Shown here: positions 1 through 7,766 of the stretch, piece by piece
How the letters are laid out: the number at the start of each line of letters is the position of its first letter
Position numbering within the stretch: position 1 is the first letter of the stretch
DNA from: Competibacter_A sp003527885
GTDB taxonomy: Bacteria; Pseudomonadota; Gammaproteobacteria; Competibacterales; Competibacteraceae
Assembly: GCA_035442025.1 (NCBI GenBank)
Contig: DAORPQ010000011.1
Location: 1 to 53,626, forward strand
Direction of reading: 5' to 3'
DNA: 53,626 nucleotides
Made by a program: the position numbers and the translations under genes
The notes under the pieces: generated by a model
Database searches by the model: none
What the model was told of the DNA's origin: nothing
The model's input: the letters and a program-made list of their open reading frames with translations, nothing else

Positions 1-374
1 GCTTCACCCCGCTGCGCGGTGGAATGCCGATGAACGCTCGCGCCCGTGGCCGTTCCGTGGAGATCACCCCGGAAGTTGCCGCCGACATCAACCGAATCGA
101 GGCGATGTGGCTGGACTGTCGCAGCCGCTTCGGCGCGGGCGGCCCGTGGTTGTTCGGTAAATTCTCCATCGCCGACGCCATGTTTGCGCCGGTGGTGTTG
201 CGGTTCGTGCCTTACGGCGTGACCCGCCCTGGCGTGGTGGATGAATACGTCGCCACTTGGATGGCCGACCCACACTTGCAAGCGTGGATTGCCTACGCTC
301 AACAAGAATCCGAAGTTATTGAATCCGAAGAAATAGGCCAAGTCGCTGAAGGCGACCAGGAGGTTGAGCCATGA
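1..374 (+). CDS. Glutathione S-transferase family protein, C-terminal part (5' end outside window)
   Basis: The reading frame is open from base 3 to the TGA at 372-374, so the true start lies upstream of the window. The visible part matches the all-helical C-terminal domain of bacterial glutathione S-transferases: a PMNARARGR stretch, a helix with the IEAMWLDCRSRFG pattern, then a WLFGKFSIADAMFAPV segment that carries the N-capping Asp typical of the GST fold. GSTs conjugate glutathione to electrophiles in the cytoplasm; the substrate is not predictable here. The last residues form an acidic Glu-rich tail. The stop overlaps the leuD start in ATGA, so the gene is translationally coupled to leuD. 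A GST directly before leuD is not the usual leuC-leuD order. Confidence 0.8.
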   Translation, partial: FTPLRGGMPMNARARGRSVEITPEVAADINRIEAMWLDCRSRFGAGGPWLFGKFSIADAMFAPVVLRFVPYGVTRPGVVDEYVATWMADPHLQAWIAYAQQESEVIESEEIGQVAEGDQEVEP

Positions 375-1009
375 CACCGTTTACGCAACTCGATGGGTTG
401 GTCGTCCCTGTGGATCGGGCCAATGTCGATACCGATGCGATCATCCCCAAACAGTTTTTGAAATCGATCAAGCGCACCGGTTTCGGCGATTTTCTGTTCG
501 ACGAATGGCGCTATCACGATCACGGCGAACCGGGGATGGATTGCGCCAATCGACCGCGCCGCACGGATTTCGCGCTGAACCAGCCGCGCTATCAGGGCGC
601 GACGATTCTGCTGGGCCGGGAGAATTTCGGCTGTGGCTCCTCGCGTGAGCACGCGGTCTGGGCGCTGGAAGAATACGGTATCCGCTGCCTGATTGCGCCG
701 AGTTTTGCCGATATTTTCTTTTCCAACAGCTTCAAATCCGGTTTGCTACCGATTCCGCTGGCCGCCGAAATTGTGGATCGCCTGTTCCGCGAAGTCGAAG
801 CCACGCCCGGTTATCGGTTGCGGGTGGATTTGGCGGCGCAAACCGTCACCACGCCGGGTGGAGAGACCTTCCGCTTTGAAGTCGATCCGTTCCGCAAGGA
901 ATGCCTGCTGAACGGCTGGGACGACATCGGCCTGACCTTGCGCCATGCCGATGAAATTCGCGCTTACGAAACCCGGCGGCGGCAGGAAACACCTTGGCTG
1001 TTTGCTTGA
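371..1009 (+). CDS. leuD: 3-isopropylmalate dehydratase small subunit LeuD
   Basis: This is the small subunit of isopropylmalate isomerase, which with LeuC converts 2-isopropylmalate to 3-isopropylmalate in leucine synthesis. The 212-residue length is normal for bacterial LeuD. The family motifs are present: NVDTDAIIPKQFLK at residues 18-31 and the swivelling-domain signature GCGSSREHA at 87-95. Translation starts at the ATG of an ATGA overlap with the upstream GST gene, and leuB follows after 21 bases, so the three genes form an operon. The iron-sulfur cluster is carried by LeuC, which lies outside this window. Confidence 0.97.
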   Translation: MTPFTQLDGLVVPVDRANVDTDAIIPKQFLKSIKRTGFGDFLFDEWRYHDHGEPGMDCANRPRRTDFALNQPRYQGATILLGRENFGCGSSREHAVWALEEYGIRCLIAPSFADIFFSNSFKSGLLPIPLAAEIVDRLFREVEATPGYRLRVDLAAQTVTTPGGETFRFEVDPFRKECLLNGWDDIGLTLRHADEIRAYETRRRQETPWLFA

Positions 1010-1030
1010 TCGCCCGCTAGAGGAAAGCCG

Positions 1031-2113
1031 ATGATTCACAAGGTGTTAGTGCTTCCTGGCGATGGCATCGGCCCGGAAATCGTCACCGAAGGCGCGAAAA
1101 TCTTGCAATGTCTGCAACAGGAATACGGGCTGGACATTGCGCTGGACTACGGCCTGCTGGGCGGTTGTGCGGTAGATGCGCTGGGTGCGCCGTATCCCGA
1201 CGAAACCCGCCAGAAAGCGCGTGCAGCCGACGCTATTTTATTGGGCGCAGTCGGCGGGCCGCAGTGGGACAAGCTAGAGCGGCCATTGCGCCCGGAACGT
1301 GGCCTGCTGGCCATTCGCGCTGATTTAGAGCTGTTCGCCAACCTGCGCCCGGCGATTCTCTATCCACAGTTGGCGGCGGCGTCTTCGCTCAAGCCGGAAC
1401 TGGTGGCCGATCTGGATCTGCTGATCGTGCGCGAGTTGAACGGCGACATTTATTTCGGCCAGCCACGCGGTATCCGTACTCTGGAAAGCGGCGAGCGGGA
1501 AGGCTTCAACACCATGTTGTACCGTGAATCGGAAATCGAGCGCATCGCACGGGCGGCGTTCGAGGCGGCCCGCAAGCGTCACCGCAAGGTCTGCTCGGTG
1601 GACAAGGCCAACGTGCTGGAAGCGTCCGAACTGTGGCGGGAGGTGGTCGAGCGGGTGGCGCGGGATTATCCCGATGTGGCGCTGTCTCATCAGTATGTGG
1701 ATAACGCCGCCATGCAACTGGTGCGTGCGCCGAAGCAGTTTGACGTGATCGTCACCGGCAATTTATTCGGCGATATTTTGTCCGACTGCGCCGCGATGCT
1801 GACCGGCTCCATCGGCATGTTACCCTCAGCCTCGCTGGACGCCAACGGTAAGGGGCTGTATGAGCCGATTCACGGTTCTGCGCCGGACATCGCGGGCAAG
1901 GGCGCGGCCAATCCGCTGGCGACTATTTTGTCGGCGGCGATGTTGCTGCGCTACAGCCTGAACGAGCCGGAACACGCCGCGCGCGTGGAGCGGGCAGTCG
2001 GCCAAGTGCTGGATCAGGGCCTGCGGACGCTGGATATCATGGCGGAGGGGATGACGCCGGTTGGCACTCAGGCGATGGGCGATGCGGTGGTAGCGGCGAT
2101 GGTCGGAGATTGA
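1031..2113 (+). CDS. leuB: 3-isopropylmalate dehydrogenase LeuB
   Basis: LeuB oxidatively decarboxylates 3-isopropylmalate with NAD+ to give 2-ketoisocaproate, the third step specific to leucine. The 360 residues include GDGIGPE at 10-16, the substrate-binding RELNGDIYFG loop, the metal-binding NLFGDILSD segment, and GMLPSAS and EPIHGSAPDIAGK near the NAD site. The length is that of the standard cytoplasmic homodimeric enzyme. A purine-rich AGAGGAAAG stretch precedes the ATG. The gene closes the leucine operon here. In many gammaproteobacteria leuB is followed directly by asd, but here about 1.9 kb of accessory DNA lies between them. Confidence 0.97.
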   Translation: MIHKVLVLPGDGIGPEIVTEGAKILQCLQQEYGLDIALDYGLLGGCAVDALGAPYPDETRQKARAADAILLGAVGGPQWDKLERPLRPERGLLAIRADLELFANLRPAILYPQLAAASSLKPELVADLDLLIVRELNGDIYFGQPRGIRTLESGEREGFNTMLYRESEIERIARAAFEAARKRHRKVCSVDKANVLEASELWREVVERVARDYPDVALSHQYVDNAAMQLVRAPKQFDVIVTGNLFGDILSDCAAMLTGSIGMLPSASLDANGKGLYEPIHGSAPDIAGKGAANPLATILSAAMLLRYSLNEPEHAARVERAVGQVLDQGLRTLDIMAEGMTPVGTQAMGDAVVAAMVGD

Positions 2114-2195
2114 TGCAAGACAAATTATTGGTTTATATAAAAGTTCTAAATATTCCATTTTCTGATGTGATGAATGCTTATTTCACCAATCTTTC

Positions 2196-2201
2196 TATAA
2201 T
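2196..2201 (+). promoter_or_regulatory. Possible -10 box upstream of the protease gene
   Basis: A perfect TATAAT lies in the AT-rich 157-base gap after leuB. No convincing -35 box sits 16-18 bases upstream, and the surrounding base composition makes chance matches likely. It is offered as the best candidate promoter for the accessory genes that follow. Confidence 0.3.
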
Positions 2202-2270
2202 GTAGGATAAGCAAAAAATTTTTATGGGCGTAGTTTATATCTTTGTATATTTTAGAAGAAGGTTAAATTA

Positions 2271-3149
2271 ATGAGAACTCTTGATAGCCATGTTAGTCAT
2301 GCATTAGGACATTATGGTAGTTTGCTTGAAGAACATTTTCAATGTGATGTTATTGCATATGTGGGTCAAATACATCCAGTATTTCTACAAGATTTTTTAG
2401 AATTTGTCGAAACTCTAATTGAAATTAAATCTGAGAATCAACTTCATAAAAAACGATTGGTGTTAGTATTAAATACTCCAGGAGGAGTAGCGGAAGCAGT
2501 TGAGAAAATGGTAGAAATTATTCGTCATTACTATGAGGAGGTTTATTTTATTGTTCCCAATGCAGCCATGTCAGCCGGAACTATTTTCTGTATGTCAGGC
2601 GATAAGATTTATATGGATTATGCATCGTCTCTTGGGCCTATTGATCCACAAGTTCAAACATATGATGGAAGATTGGTTCCTGCGCTTGGTTATATAGATA
2701 AAGTTAATGAGTTTATAAGAAAATCTCAATCCAAAGAAGGGCTGACAGATGCCGAGTTAATTATGCTAAAAAGCTTAGATTTGGCCATGCTAAGTAGATA
2801 TGAACAGGCCAGGGAGCTATCAATATCTTTATTAAAGATGTGGTTAGTTAAATATAAATTTAAGGATTGGAAAAATCATAGAACAACAAAGCCTGGAACG
2901 CCAGTTACAGATAAACAGAAACAACAACGAGCTGAGAAAATTGCAAAGCTATTGAGTGATAATAAGATTTGGCACTCTCATGGGCGAATGATTGGCATCA
3001 AAACCTTACAAGAAACACTTAAGCTTGAGATTGAAGATTTCACTTATGAAAAAGAACTGAGAAGAATTATAAGAATGTACAGCGAGTTGCTTATGGAATA
3101 CGTTGAAAAACAAGAAGCTCCTTTCTTTATGCACAGCTGCAGGAGATAA
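2271..3149 (+). CDS. SDH/SppA-type serine protease (ClpP/crotonase fold)
   Basis: The 292-residue protein matches the serine dehydrogenase proteinase (SDH) family, relatives of signal peptide peptidase SppA with the ClpP/crotonase fold. Family hallmarks are NTPGG at 68-72, which builds the oxyanion region, the segment AAMSAGT at 98-104 with the likely nucleophile Ser101, and SSLGPIDPQ at 119-127. No signal peptide or membrane segment is visible, so it is probably cytoplasmic. The C-terminal 150 residues are charged and helical. An AAGAAGG ribosome site lies 8 bases before the ATG. The gene is much richer in A and T than leuB and asd, which points to acquisition by transfer. The natural substrate is unknown. 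Confidence 0.8.
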   Translation: MRTLDSHVSHALGHYGSLLEEHFQCDVIAYVGQIHPVFLQDFLEFVETLIEIKSENQLHKKRLVLVLNTPGGVAEAVEKMVEIIRHYYEEVYFIVPNAAMSAGTIFCMSGDKIYMDYASSLGPIDPQVQTYDGRLVPALGYIDKVNEFIRKSQSKEGLTDAELIMLKSLDLAMLSRYEQARELSISLLKMWLVKYKFKDWKNHRTTKPGTPVTDKQKQQRAEKIAKLLSDNKIWHSHGRMIGIKTLQETLKLEIEDFTYEKELRRIIRMYSELLMEYVEKQEAPFFMHSCRR

Positions 3150-3153
3150 GATC

Positions 3154-3342
3154 ATGTCCGACAAGAAGAAGTTAGAAAATATTCTTGAAGAAGCACAAGC
3201 TAAAATACCCGTGCATCGAAGATTACGTATTGAAGAATTACATCAGAAGTTTGAGAAATTTGCTGATAAAGGTTTAGTGGAAAGGCCAACTTACAAGCTA
3301 GCTCCAGCTAGTTCTCTTCCGAAATGCCTTTCATCCCATTGA
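3154..3342 (+). CDS. Small charged helical protein of unknown function, 62 residues
   Basis: This short gene begins 4 bases after the protease stop codon, and its ATG is preceded by a clear AGGAGA ribosome site at 3141-3146. That makes it far more credible than a random open frame. The product is rich in Lys and Glu, with a predicted helix over residues 1-38 (MSDKKKLENILEEAQAK at the start), followed by ERPTYKLA and a short Ser-rich tail. I do not recognise a family. Gene order suggests that it is co-translated with the protease and may be a partner, adaptor or regulator. The tail after YKLAP looks improvised, so a C-terminal frameshift or truncation is possible. Confidence 0.6.
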   Translation: MSDKKKLENILEEAQAKIPVHRRLRIEELHQKFEKFADKGLVERPTYKLAPASSLPKCLSSH

Positions 3343-3403
3343 AAGATTTAGGGAGTCTTTAAATTGGCCTAATTAGTTAAGAACTAGACTTTACAACAAA
3401 ATC

Positions 3404-3967
3404 TTGAAAATAAATAAACTAAAGACTTTGAGTGATTTGCTGAAATCCGCTGAAGAACGGATTGAGTTGATCAACGGTGAAATTATCAAGCGCCCGATGG
3501 CGCGTTCCGAGCACGCCCTTATCCAGTCGAATATTTCCGATGAAGTCTCTCTGTTTAAACGCAAAGATGGCTTCGGCGGTTGGTGGATCATGACGGAGAT
3601 CAGCGTTCAATATAGCGAGCATCAATGCCCCAATCACGATCTCGCTGGATGGAGAAAGGAGCGAGTGCCGCGTAGACCTTCGGGGATGATGACGATCACT
3701 CCTGATTGGGTTTGTGAAATCACCTCTCCCGGTCACGAAAGAAAAGATTTATTTCATAACTTTATGCTTTTACAGCGGAGTAAGGTATCTTATTACTGGG
3801 TGATTTCCCCGGAAGACAAAACGCTCATTGCTTATGAACTAGAAAATGAAAAATATCATGTGACCTTCTCCGTCGAATACGGGTTTGATAAAAATATTCA
3901 TAAAGCGCGAATACCGCCCTTTGCGGAAACCGAGATTGATTTGCAGTACATCTTTGGCAATGAATGA
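3404..3967 (+). CDS. Uma2-family (DUF820) putative endonuclease
   Basis: The 187 residues follow the Uma2/DUF820 layout, a PD-(D/E)XK nuclease-like family: ELINGEIIKRP at 21-31, PNHDLAGWRKERVP at 76-89 with Asp79, and the core strand PDWVCEITSP at 100-109 with Asp101 and Glu105, followed by YYWVISPEDKTL. Such proteins are abundant in cyanobacteria and scattered elsewhere; their biological role is largely unknown. The only start that keeps the first conserved motif is a TTG at 3404 with no good ribosome site. An in-frame TAG at 3374 rules out a longer protein. The beginning is AT-rich while the rest is closer to the genome average, which suggests that this gene and the protease pair arrived separately. 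Confidence 0.75.
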   Translation: MKINKLKTLSDLLKSAEERIELINGEIIKRPMARSEHALIQSNISDEVSLFKRKDGFGGWWIMTEISVQYSEHQCPNHDLAGWRKERVPRRPSGMMTITPDWVCEITSPGHERKDLFHNFMLLQRSKVSYYWVISPEDKTLIAYELENEKYHVTFSVEYGFDKNIHKARIPPFAETEIDLQYIFGNE

Positions 3968-4038
3968 ATGAATCAAGCCTCATGTGAAACTTTATCGAAA
4001 AGCTTCCACATTACCTATTTTGCACTGAGGATAAGTTG

Positions 4039-5151
4039 ATGATGCGAGTCGGTTTGGTGGGTTGGCGCGGCATGGTGGGTTCCGTGCTGATGGATCGGAT
4101 GATGGCGGAGAACGATTTCGCCCAGATTGATCCAGTATTTTTCACCACCTCCAACGTCGGCGGGCGCGGGCCGGTCATCGGCAAGGACACGCCGACGCTG
4201 AAAGACGCTAAAGCCATTAGCGAATTGAAAGCGATGGACGCGATCATCACCTGTCAGGGCGGCGATTACAGCAACGAAATTTACCCGCCACTGCGGGCGG
4301 CGGGCTGGAAAGGCTACTGGATCGACGCCGCCTCGGCGCTGCGGATGAAGGATGATGCCGTCATCATTCTCGATCCGGTCAACCGCAACGTGATCGACGA
4401 CGCCCTGGCGCGGGGGGTAAAGGATTACATCGGCGGCAACTGCACGGTCAGCCTGATGCTGATGGGTTTGGGCGGATTGTTCGCGCACGGTTTGGTGGAA
4501 TGGATGAGTGCTATGACCTATCAGGCGGCATCCGGCGCGGGTGCGCAGAACATGCGCGAGCTGATCCAGCAGATGGGCGTCATTCACGGTGCGGTGGCCC
4601 ATCGGCTCAGCGAACCCGCTTCGGCGATTCTGGAAATCGACCGCACGGTCGCGGACACCATCCGCTCCAGCGCCTTGCCGACGGCGCATTTCGGCGCACC
4701 GCTAGCCGGTAGCCTGATTCCGTGGATCGATAAGCAGTTGGAGAACGGTCAGAGCAAGGAGGAATGGAAAGGCCAAGCCGAAACCAACAAGATTCTGGGT
4801 CGATCCGAGCAACCGATTCCCATCGACGGGATTTGTGTCCGCATCGGCGCTATGCGCTGCCACAGTCAGGCGCTGACCATCAAATTGACTCAAGACGCGC
4901 CGCTGGATGAAATCACGGAGATCATCGGCACCGCCAACGACTGGGTGAAGGTGATCCCCAACGAGCGGGAACTTTCGATCCGCGAACTGACGCCCGCCGC
5001 CGTCACCGGCACGCTCAGCGTTCCCGTGGGTCGGCTGCGCAAGCTCAACATGGGGGCAACTTATCTCGGCGCATTCACCTGCGGCGACCAGCTGCTGTGG
5101 GGGGCGGCGGAACCGTTGCGGCGGATGTTGCGGATACTATTGGAGAAGTGA
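4039..5151 (+). CDS. asd: Aspartate-semialdehyde dehydrogenase
   Basis: Asd reduces aspartyl phosphate to aspartate semialdehyde with NADPH, the branch point to lysine, diaminopimelate, threonine and methionine. The 370 residues match the long proteobacterial form. GWRGMVGSVLM at 8-18 is the nucleotide-binding loop, and GGNCTVSLM at 132-140 carries the catalytic Cys135, the same number as in E. coli. In-frame TTG (4036), ATG (4039) and ATG (4042) lie side by side; 4039 is chosen because it sits 8 bases after a GAGG ribosome site. A strong terminator follows the gene. Confidence 0.96.
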   Translation: MMRVGLVGWRGMVGSVLMDRMMAENDFAQIDPVFFTTSNVGGRGPVIGKDTPTLKDAKAISELKAMDAIITCQGGDYSNEIYPPLRAAGWKGYWIDAASALRMKDDAVIILDPVNRNVIDDALARGVKDYIGGNCTVSLMLMGLGGLFAHGLVEWMSAMTYQAASGAGAQNMRELIQQMGVIHGAVAHRLSEPASAILEIDRTVADTIRSSALPTAHFGAPLAGSLIPWIDKQLENGQSKEEWKGQAETNKILGRSEQPIPIDGICVRIGAMRCHSQALTIKLTQDAPLDEITEIIGTANDWVKVIPNERELSIRELTPAAVTGTLSVPVGRLRKLNMGATYLGAFTCGDQLLWGAAEPLRRMLRILLEK

Positions 5152-5189
5152 AGTGGCGCCCTTTGAGGCTTTTAGTGGTTCGAAGCTCG

Positions 5190-5219
5190 CGGCCGGACCA
5201 ATAAGTCCGGCCGTTTTTG
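5190..5219 (+). terminator. Rho-independent terminator after asd
   Basis: The arms CGGCCGGAC (5190-5198) and GTCCGGCCG (5205-5213) form a 9-bp perfect stem with a 6-base loop, followed at once by TTTTT. This is a textbook intrinsic terminator for the plus-strand asd transcript and separates it from the convergent DUF2721 gene. Confidence 0.93.
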
Positions 5220-5253
5220 TCTGATTGAATAGATGGCTACTGGGTATTTTGAG

Positions 5254-5685
5254 TTAACGATACTTGTGCGTTCCAGTACTCACTGCAATGTAAATCTCGC
5301 GCAAAAAGAAGCTCCAGGCAATAATCATGGTTCCCATTGCCAATACAAATAAACTAGCGACAATCTTTGCCAGTTCAATAGTAAATAAAGCACCGAGAAA
5401 AGTCCCAGCAACCACTAAACAGATTAATAGCGCTCCAGATACCGCCGATAGGATTGCTGAGTAAATCAGATTGCTTCGATGGCTTAATAAATCCAGCTCC
5501 CGCATGATATCCGCATGATCTTCCCGTGACTCGCGCAAACGCTCTTGCAATAAGCGTCTACGATCTACAATGCGATTTAAGCGGGTGCTTAGAATTGTAA
5601 TCAGTGTTCCCATCGCCACCAGCAGGAATGCGGGTGCGACCGAAAGCTGAATAACGTGAGTAATTTCGCTGACGTGGGTTTCCAT
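5254..5685 (-). CDS. DUF2721 family membrane protein
   Basis: The 143-residue protein matches the DUF2721 family: a first membrane helix over about 12-32 with HVIQLSVAPAFLL and MGTLITILSTRLNRIVDR, a charged coiled-coil stretch over 40-70 (RRRLLQERLRESRE), then two hydrophobic helices over about 75-130. The function of the family is unknown; an inner-membrane location is likely. The start is supported by the conserved spacing of the HVIQL motif. The ATG sits directly against a 31-base CRISPR-like element (5686-5716), so the ribosome-binding region lies inside that element, which is unusual. The gene runs convergently toward asd. Confidence 0.85.
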   Translation of the reverse strand: METHVSEITHVIQLSVAPAFLLVAMGTLITILSTRLNRIVDRRRLLQERLRESREDHADIMRELDLLSHRSNLIYSAILSAVSGALLICLVVAGTFLGALFTIELAKIVASLFVLAMGTMIIAWSFFLREIYIAVSTGTHKYR

Positions 5686-5716
5686 GTTTCAATCCACGCC
5701 CGTAACCGGGCGAAAC
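5686..5716 (-). repeat. Solitary CRISPR-like 31-base element at the DUF2721 start codon
   Basis: Read on the minus strand, the element begins GTTTCGCCCG and ends CGTGGATTGAAAC, the ending shared by type I-C-like CRISPR repeats. It contains a CGCCCG/CGGGCG hairpin, and its outer edges GTTTC and GAAAC are inverted repeats. No second copy follows at spacer distance on either side, so it is not an array. A diverged relative lies at 12867-12897. It occupies the 5' untranslated region of the DUF2721 mRNA. Confidence 0.6.
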
Positions 5717-5804
5717 AGCATGACCACGCTTCACCGCCATAAAAAGGCCTGATCAGACTTTAGCGAGGACTCGGTAAGTGTAGCGCTTAAAGCGCCTAAA
5801 GGGA

Positions 5805-5881
5805 TGGTGGCTACGGGTGGACTTGAACCACCGACACCGGCATTATGAGTGCCGTGCTCTAACCACCTGAGCTACGTAGCC
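5805..5881 (-). tRNA. tRNA-Met (CAT), elongator
   Basis: The minus strand folds into a complete cloverleaf: 7-bp acceptor stem GGCTACG/CGTAGCC, D-arm with AGCTCAGGTGGTTAGAGC, anticodon arm CGGCA-CTCATAA-TGCCG with anticodon CAT, and a T-arm containing GGTTCAAGTCC. The encoded 3' CCA is present. The G1-C72 pair at the acceptor end and the closeness to E. coli metT indicate elongator rather than initiator tRNA-Met. It lies 78 bases downstream of ychF on the same strand. Confidence 0.96.
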
Positions 5882-5959
5882 ATTGAGAGGGGAGTTATAA
5901 AAGAGCTAATAATTATCGGGTTGTCGTTGTAAGCCGTCAAGCAAAATGTAAGGTGACCT

Positions 5960-7051
5960 TCAGACGTTGAAGCGAAAGTGCATCACATCGCCTTCCTGAA
6001 CGACGTATTCCTTGCCTTCCAATCGCCACTTACCCGCTTCGCGAGCGCCAGCTTCACCGTTATAAGCCATGTAGTCGGCATAGGCGATCACCTCGGCCCG
6101 GATGAAACCCCTCTCGAAATCGGTATGAATCACGCCGGCGGCTTGTGGCGCGGTCGAACCGGCGCGCACGGTCCAGGCCCGTACTTCCTTGGGACCGGCG
6201 GTAAAATAGGTTTCCAAGCCCAACAGTTTGTAGGCGGCGTGAATCACTCGGTCCAGGCCCGGCTCGGCCAGCCCATAGTCGGCTAAAAATTCCACCTTGT
6301 CGGCATCGTCCAGCTCGGCCAGTTCCGCTTCGATGGCCGCGCAAACCGGCACCACGCCAGCGCTTTCCTGACGGGCGATTTCTTGCACCTGCACCAACAA
6401 TGGATTGTTGGCAAAACCGTCTTCGGCAACGTTGGCGACGTACAGCACCGGCTTGCCGGTCAACAGAAACAGGTCGTGCAGCGACTCGCGCTCTTCAACC
6501 GCCAACGTCAAGGTTCGTAAAGGCGAACCGGTATTCAAATGCGTCTGTACTCGCTCCAACACCGCCTTACGCTCCAGCGCCTCCCGCCCGCCAGCTTTGG
6601 CGGCCTTCTCGGCGCGTAGCAGGGCTTTTTCCACGGCCACCAGATCGGCCAGCGCCAGCTCGGTATTGATCGTTTCGATATCGGAAAGCGGGTTGACCCC
6701 GCCGGAAACGTGGATCACGTCACCATTTTCAAAACAGCGCACCACATGGGCGATGGCGTCGGTTTCGCGGATATGACCCAAAAATTGATTGCCCAGCCCT
6801 TCGCCCTTGGACGCGCCGGCCACCAGCCCGGCGATGTCCACAAATTCCACCGTGGTCGGCACGATTTTCTGCGGCTTGACGATGGCCGCCAATGCTGCCA
6901 AGCGCGGATCGGGAACCGGCACCACGCCCACGTTGGGGTCGATGGTGCAGAAGGGATAATTTTCGGCTTGAATACCGGCCTTGGTCAGCGCGTTGAACAG
7001 GGTGGACTTACCGACGTTCGGCAGGCCGACGATGCCGCATTGAATACCCAT
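5960..7051 (-). CDS. ychF: Redox-regulated ATPase YchF (Obg-like)
   Basis: YchF is a conserved Obg-related P-loop ATPase that binds ribosomes and is linked to oxidative-stress responses. The 363-residue length fits E. coli YchF. The P-loop GLPNVGKST lies at residues 8-16, DIAGLV forms the G3 region, and the C-terminal TGS-type domain ends with the characteristic EGDVMHFRFNV. The ATG at 7049-7051 is chosen because the protein then begins MGIQCGIVGLPNVG as in the family; an upstream extension of 34 residues would overlap pth and is not conserved. The gene follows pth with only 4 bases between, as in many gammaproteobacteria. Confidence 0.95.
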   Translation of the reverse strand: MGIQCGIVGLPNVGKSTLFNALTKAGIQAENYPFCTIDPNVGVVPVPDPRLAALAAIVKPQKIVPTTVEFVDIAGLVAGASKGEGLGNQFLGHIRETDAIAHVVRCFENGDVIHVSGGVNPLSDIETINTELALADLVAVEKALLRAEKAAKAGGREALERKAVLERVQTHLNTGSPLRTLTLAVEERESLHDLFLLTGKPVLYVANVAEDGFANNPLLVQVQEIARQESAGVVPVCAAIEAELAELDDADKVEFLADYGLAEPGLDRVIHAAYKLLGLETYFTAGPKEVRAWTVRAGSTAPQAAGVIHTDFERGFIRAEVIAYADYMAYNGEAGAREAGKWRLEGKEYVVQEGDVMHFRFNV

Positions 7052-7055
7052 GAGA

Positions 7056-7766
7056 TTAGTCTGATGCTCGATTCGCGGAAGAGGCCGCCGAAGCGGGGGA
7101 GGAAGGTTCAAGCCGGCGGCTGTGCAGGGTTTGCATGGCTTTAGCCCAGTCACCGGCCGCGATGCGTGGCAACTCGCGCAGCGAATCGGCGATGGCGTCC
7201 TCGATGAGCGTCCGTTCGGCCTGTGGGGTTCGGTGTAGCACGTAGCCCAGTACGTCGCGACTGTCGCCGGGATGGCCGATGCCGAGCCGCAGGCGCGCGA
7301 AATCGTTACCGCCCAGTTGCGCGATGATATCCCGCAAACCGTTGTGGCCGCCGGGACCGCCGGCGCGTTTCAAGCGCACTGTCCCCAGCGGCAAATCCAG
7401 CTCGTCGTGAACCACCAGGATTTCCGGCGGCGCGATGCGGTGAAAACGGGCCAGCGCCGCGACCGCTTGACCGCTGCGATTCATGAAGGTCATCGGTTTG
7501 AGTAGCCAGATATCCCGATCGGCCAGTACGATCCGGCAAGTGTCGCCATGAAATTTAGCGTCCGGGCGGAACTGCCCGGACTGCTGGTAAGCCAGTTCAT
7601 CCACCAGCCAAAAGCCGGCGTTGTGACGGGTGTCGGCGTATTGTGGGCCGGGGTTGCCCAAGCCCACGACCAACCGAAGCGGCGCTAACCGTCCGTTGCT
7701 TTCACCCCGCGCGGGGGCTGTGTTGGACGTGGGCAGAGGCACGGGCAAGGGTTGCTCCCGGCTCAA
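7056..7766 (-). CDS. pth: Peptidyl-tRNA hydrolase
   Basis: Pth releases tRNA from peptidyl-tRNAs that drop off the ribosome. Core motifs are present: VVGLGNPGPQYADTRHNAGF with the catalytic His in HNAGF, KPMTFMNRSGQA, and GGHNGLRDI. At 236 residues it is about 40 longer than the E. coli enzyme because of an N-terminal extension of about 29 residues and a Ser/Ala-rich tail. The chosen ATG overlaps the rplY stop (ATGA), which supports this start, but an internal start nearer the conserved LRLVVGLGN is possible. The gene lies in the prs-rplY-pth-ychF cluster, joining translation maintenance functions. Confidence 0.94.
   Translation of the reverse strand: MSREQPLPVPLPTSNTAPARGESNGRLAPLRLVVGLGNPGPQYADTRHNAGFWLVDELAYQQSGQFRPDAKFHGDTCRIVLADRDIWLLKPMTFMNRSGQAVAALARFHRIAPPEILVVHDELDLPLGTVRLKRAGGPGGHNGLRDIIAQLGGNDFARLRLGIGHPGDSRDVLGYVLHRTPQAERTLIEDAIADSLRELPRIAAGDWAKAMQTLHSRRLEPSSPASAASSANRASD

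Noticed and set aside
5686..5800. A CRISPR array near the DUF2721 gene
   Set aside because: Only one repeat-like unit is present; no second copy is seen at 30-40 base spacing on either side.
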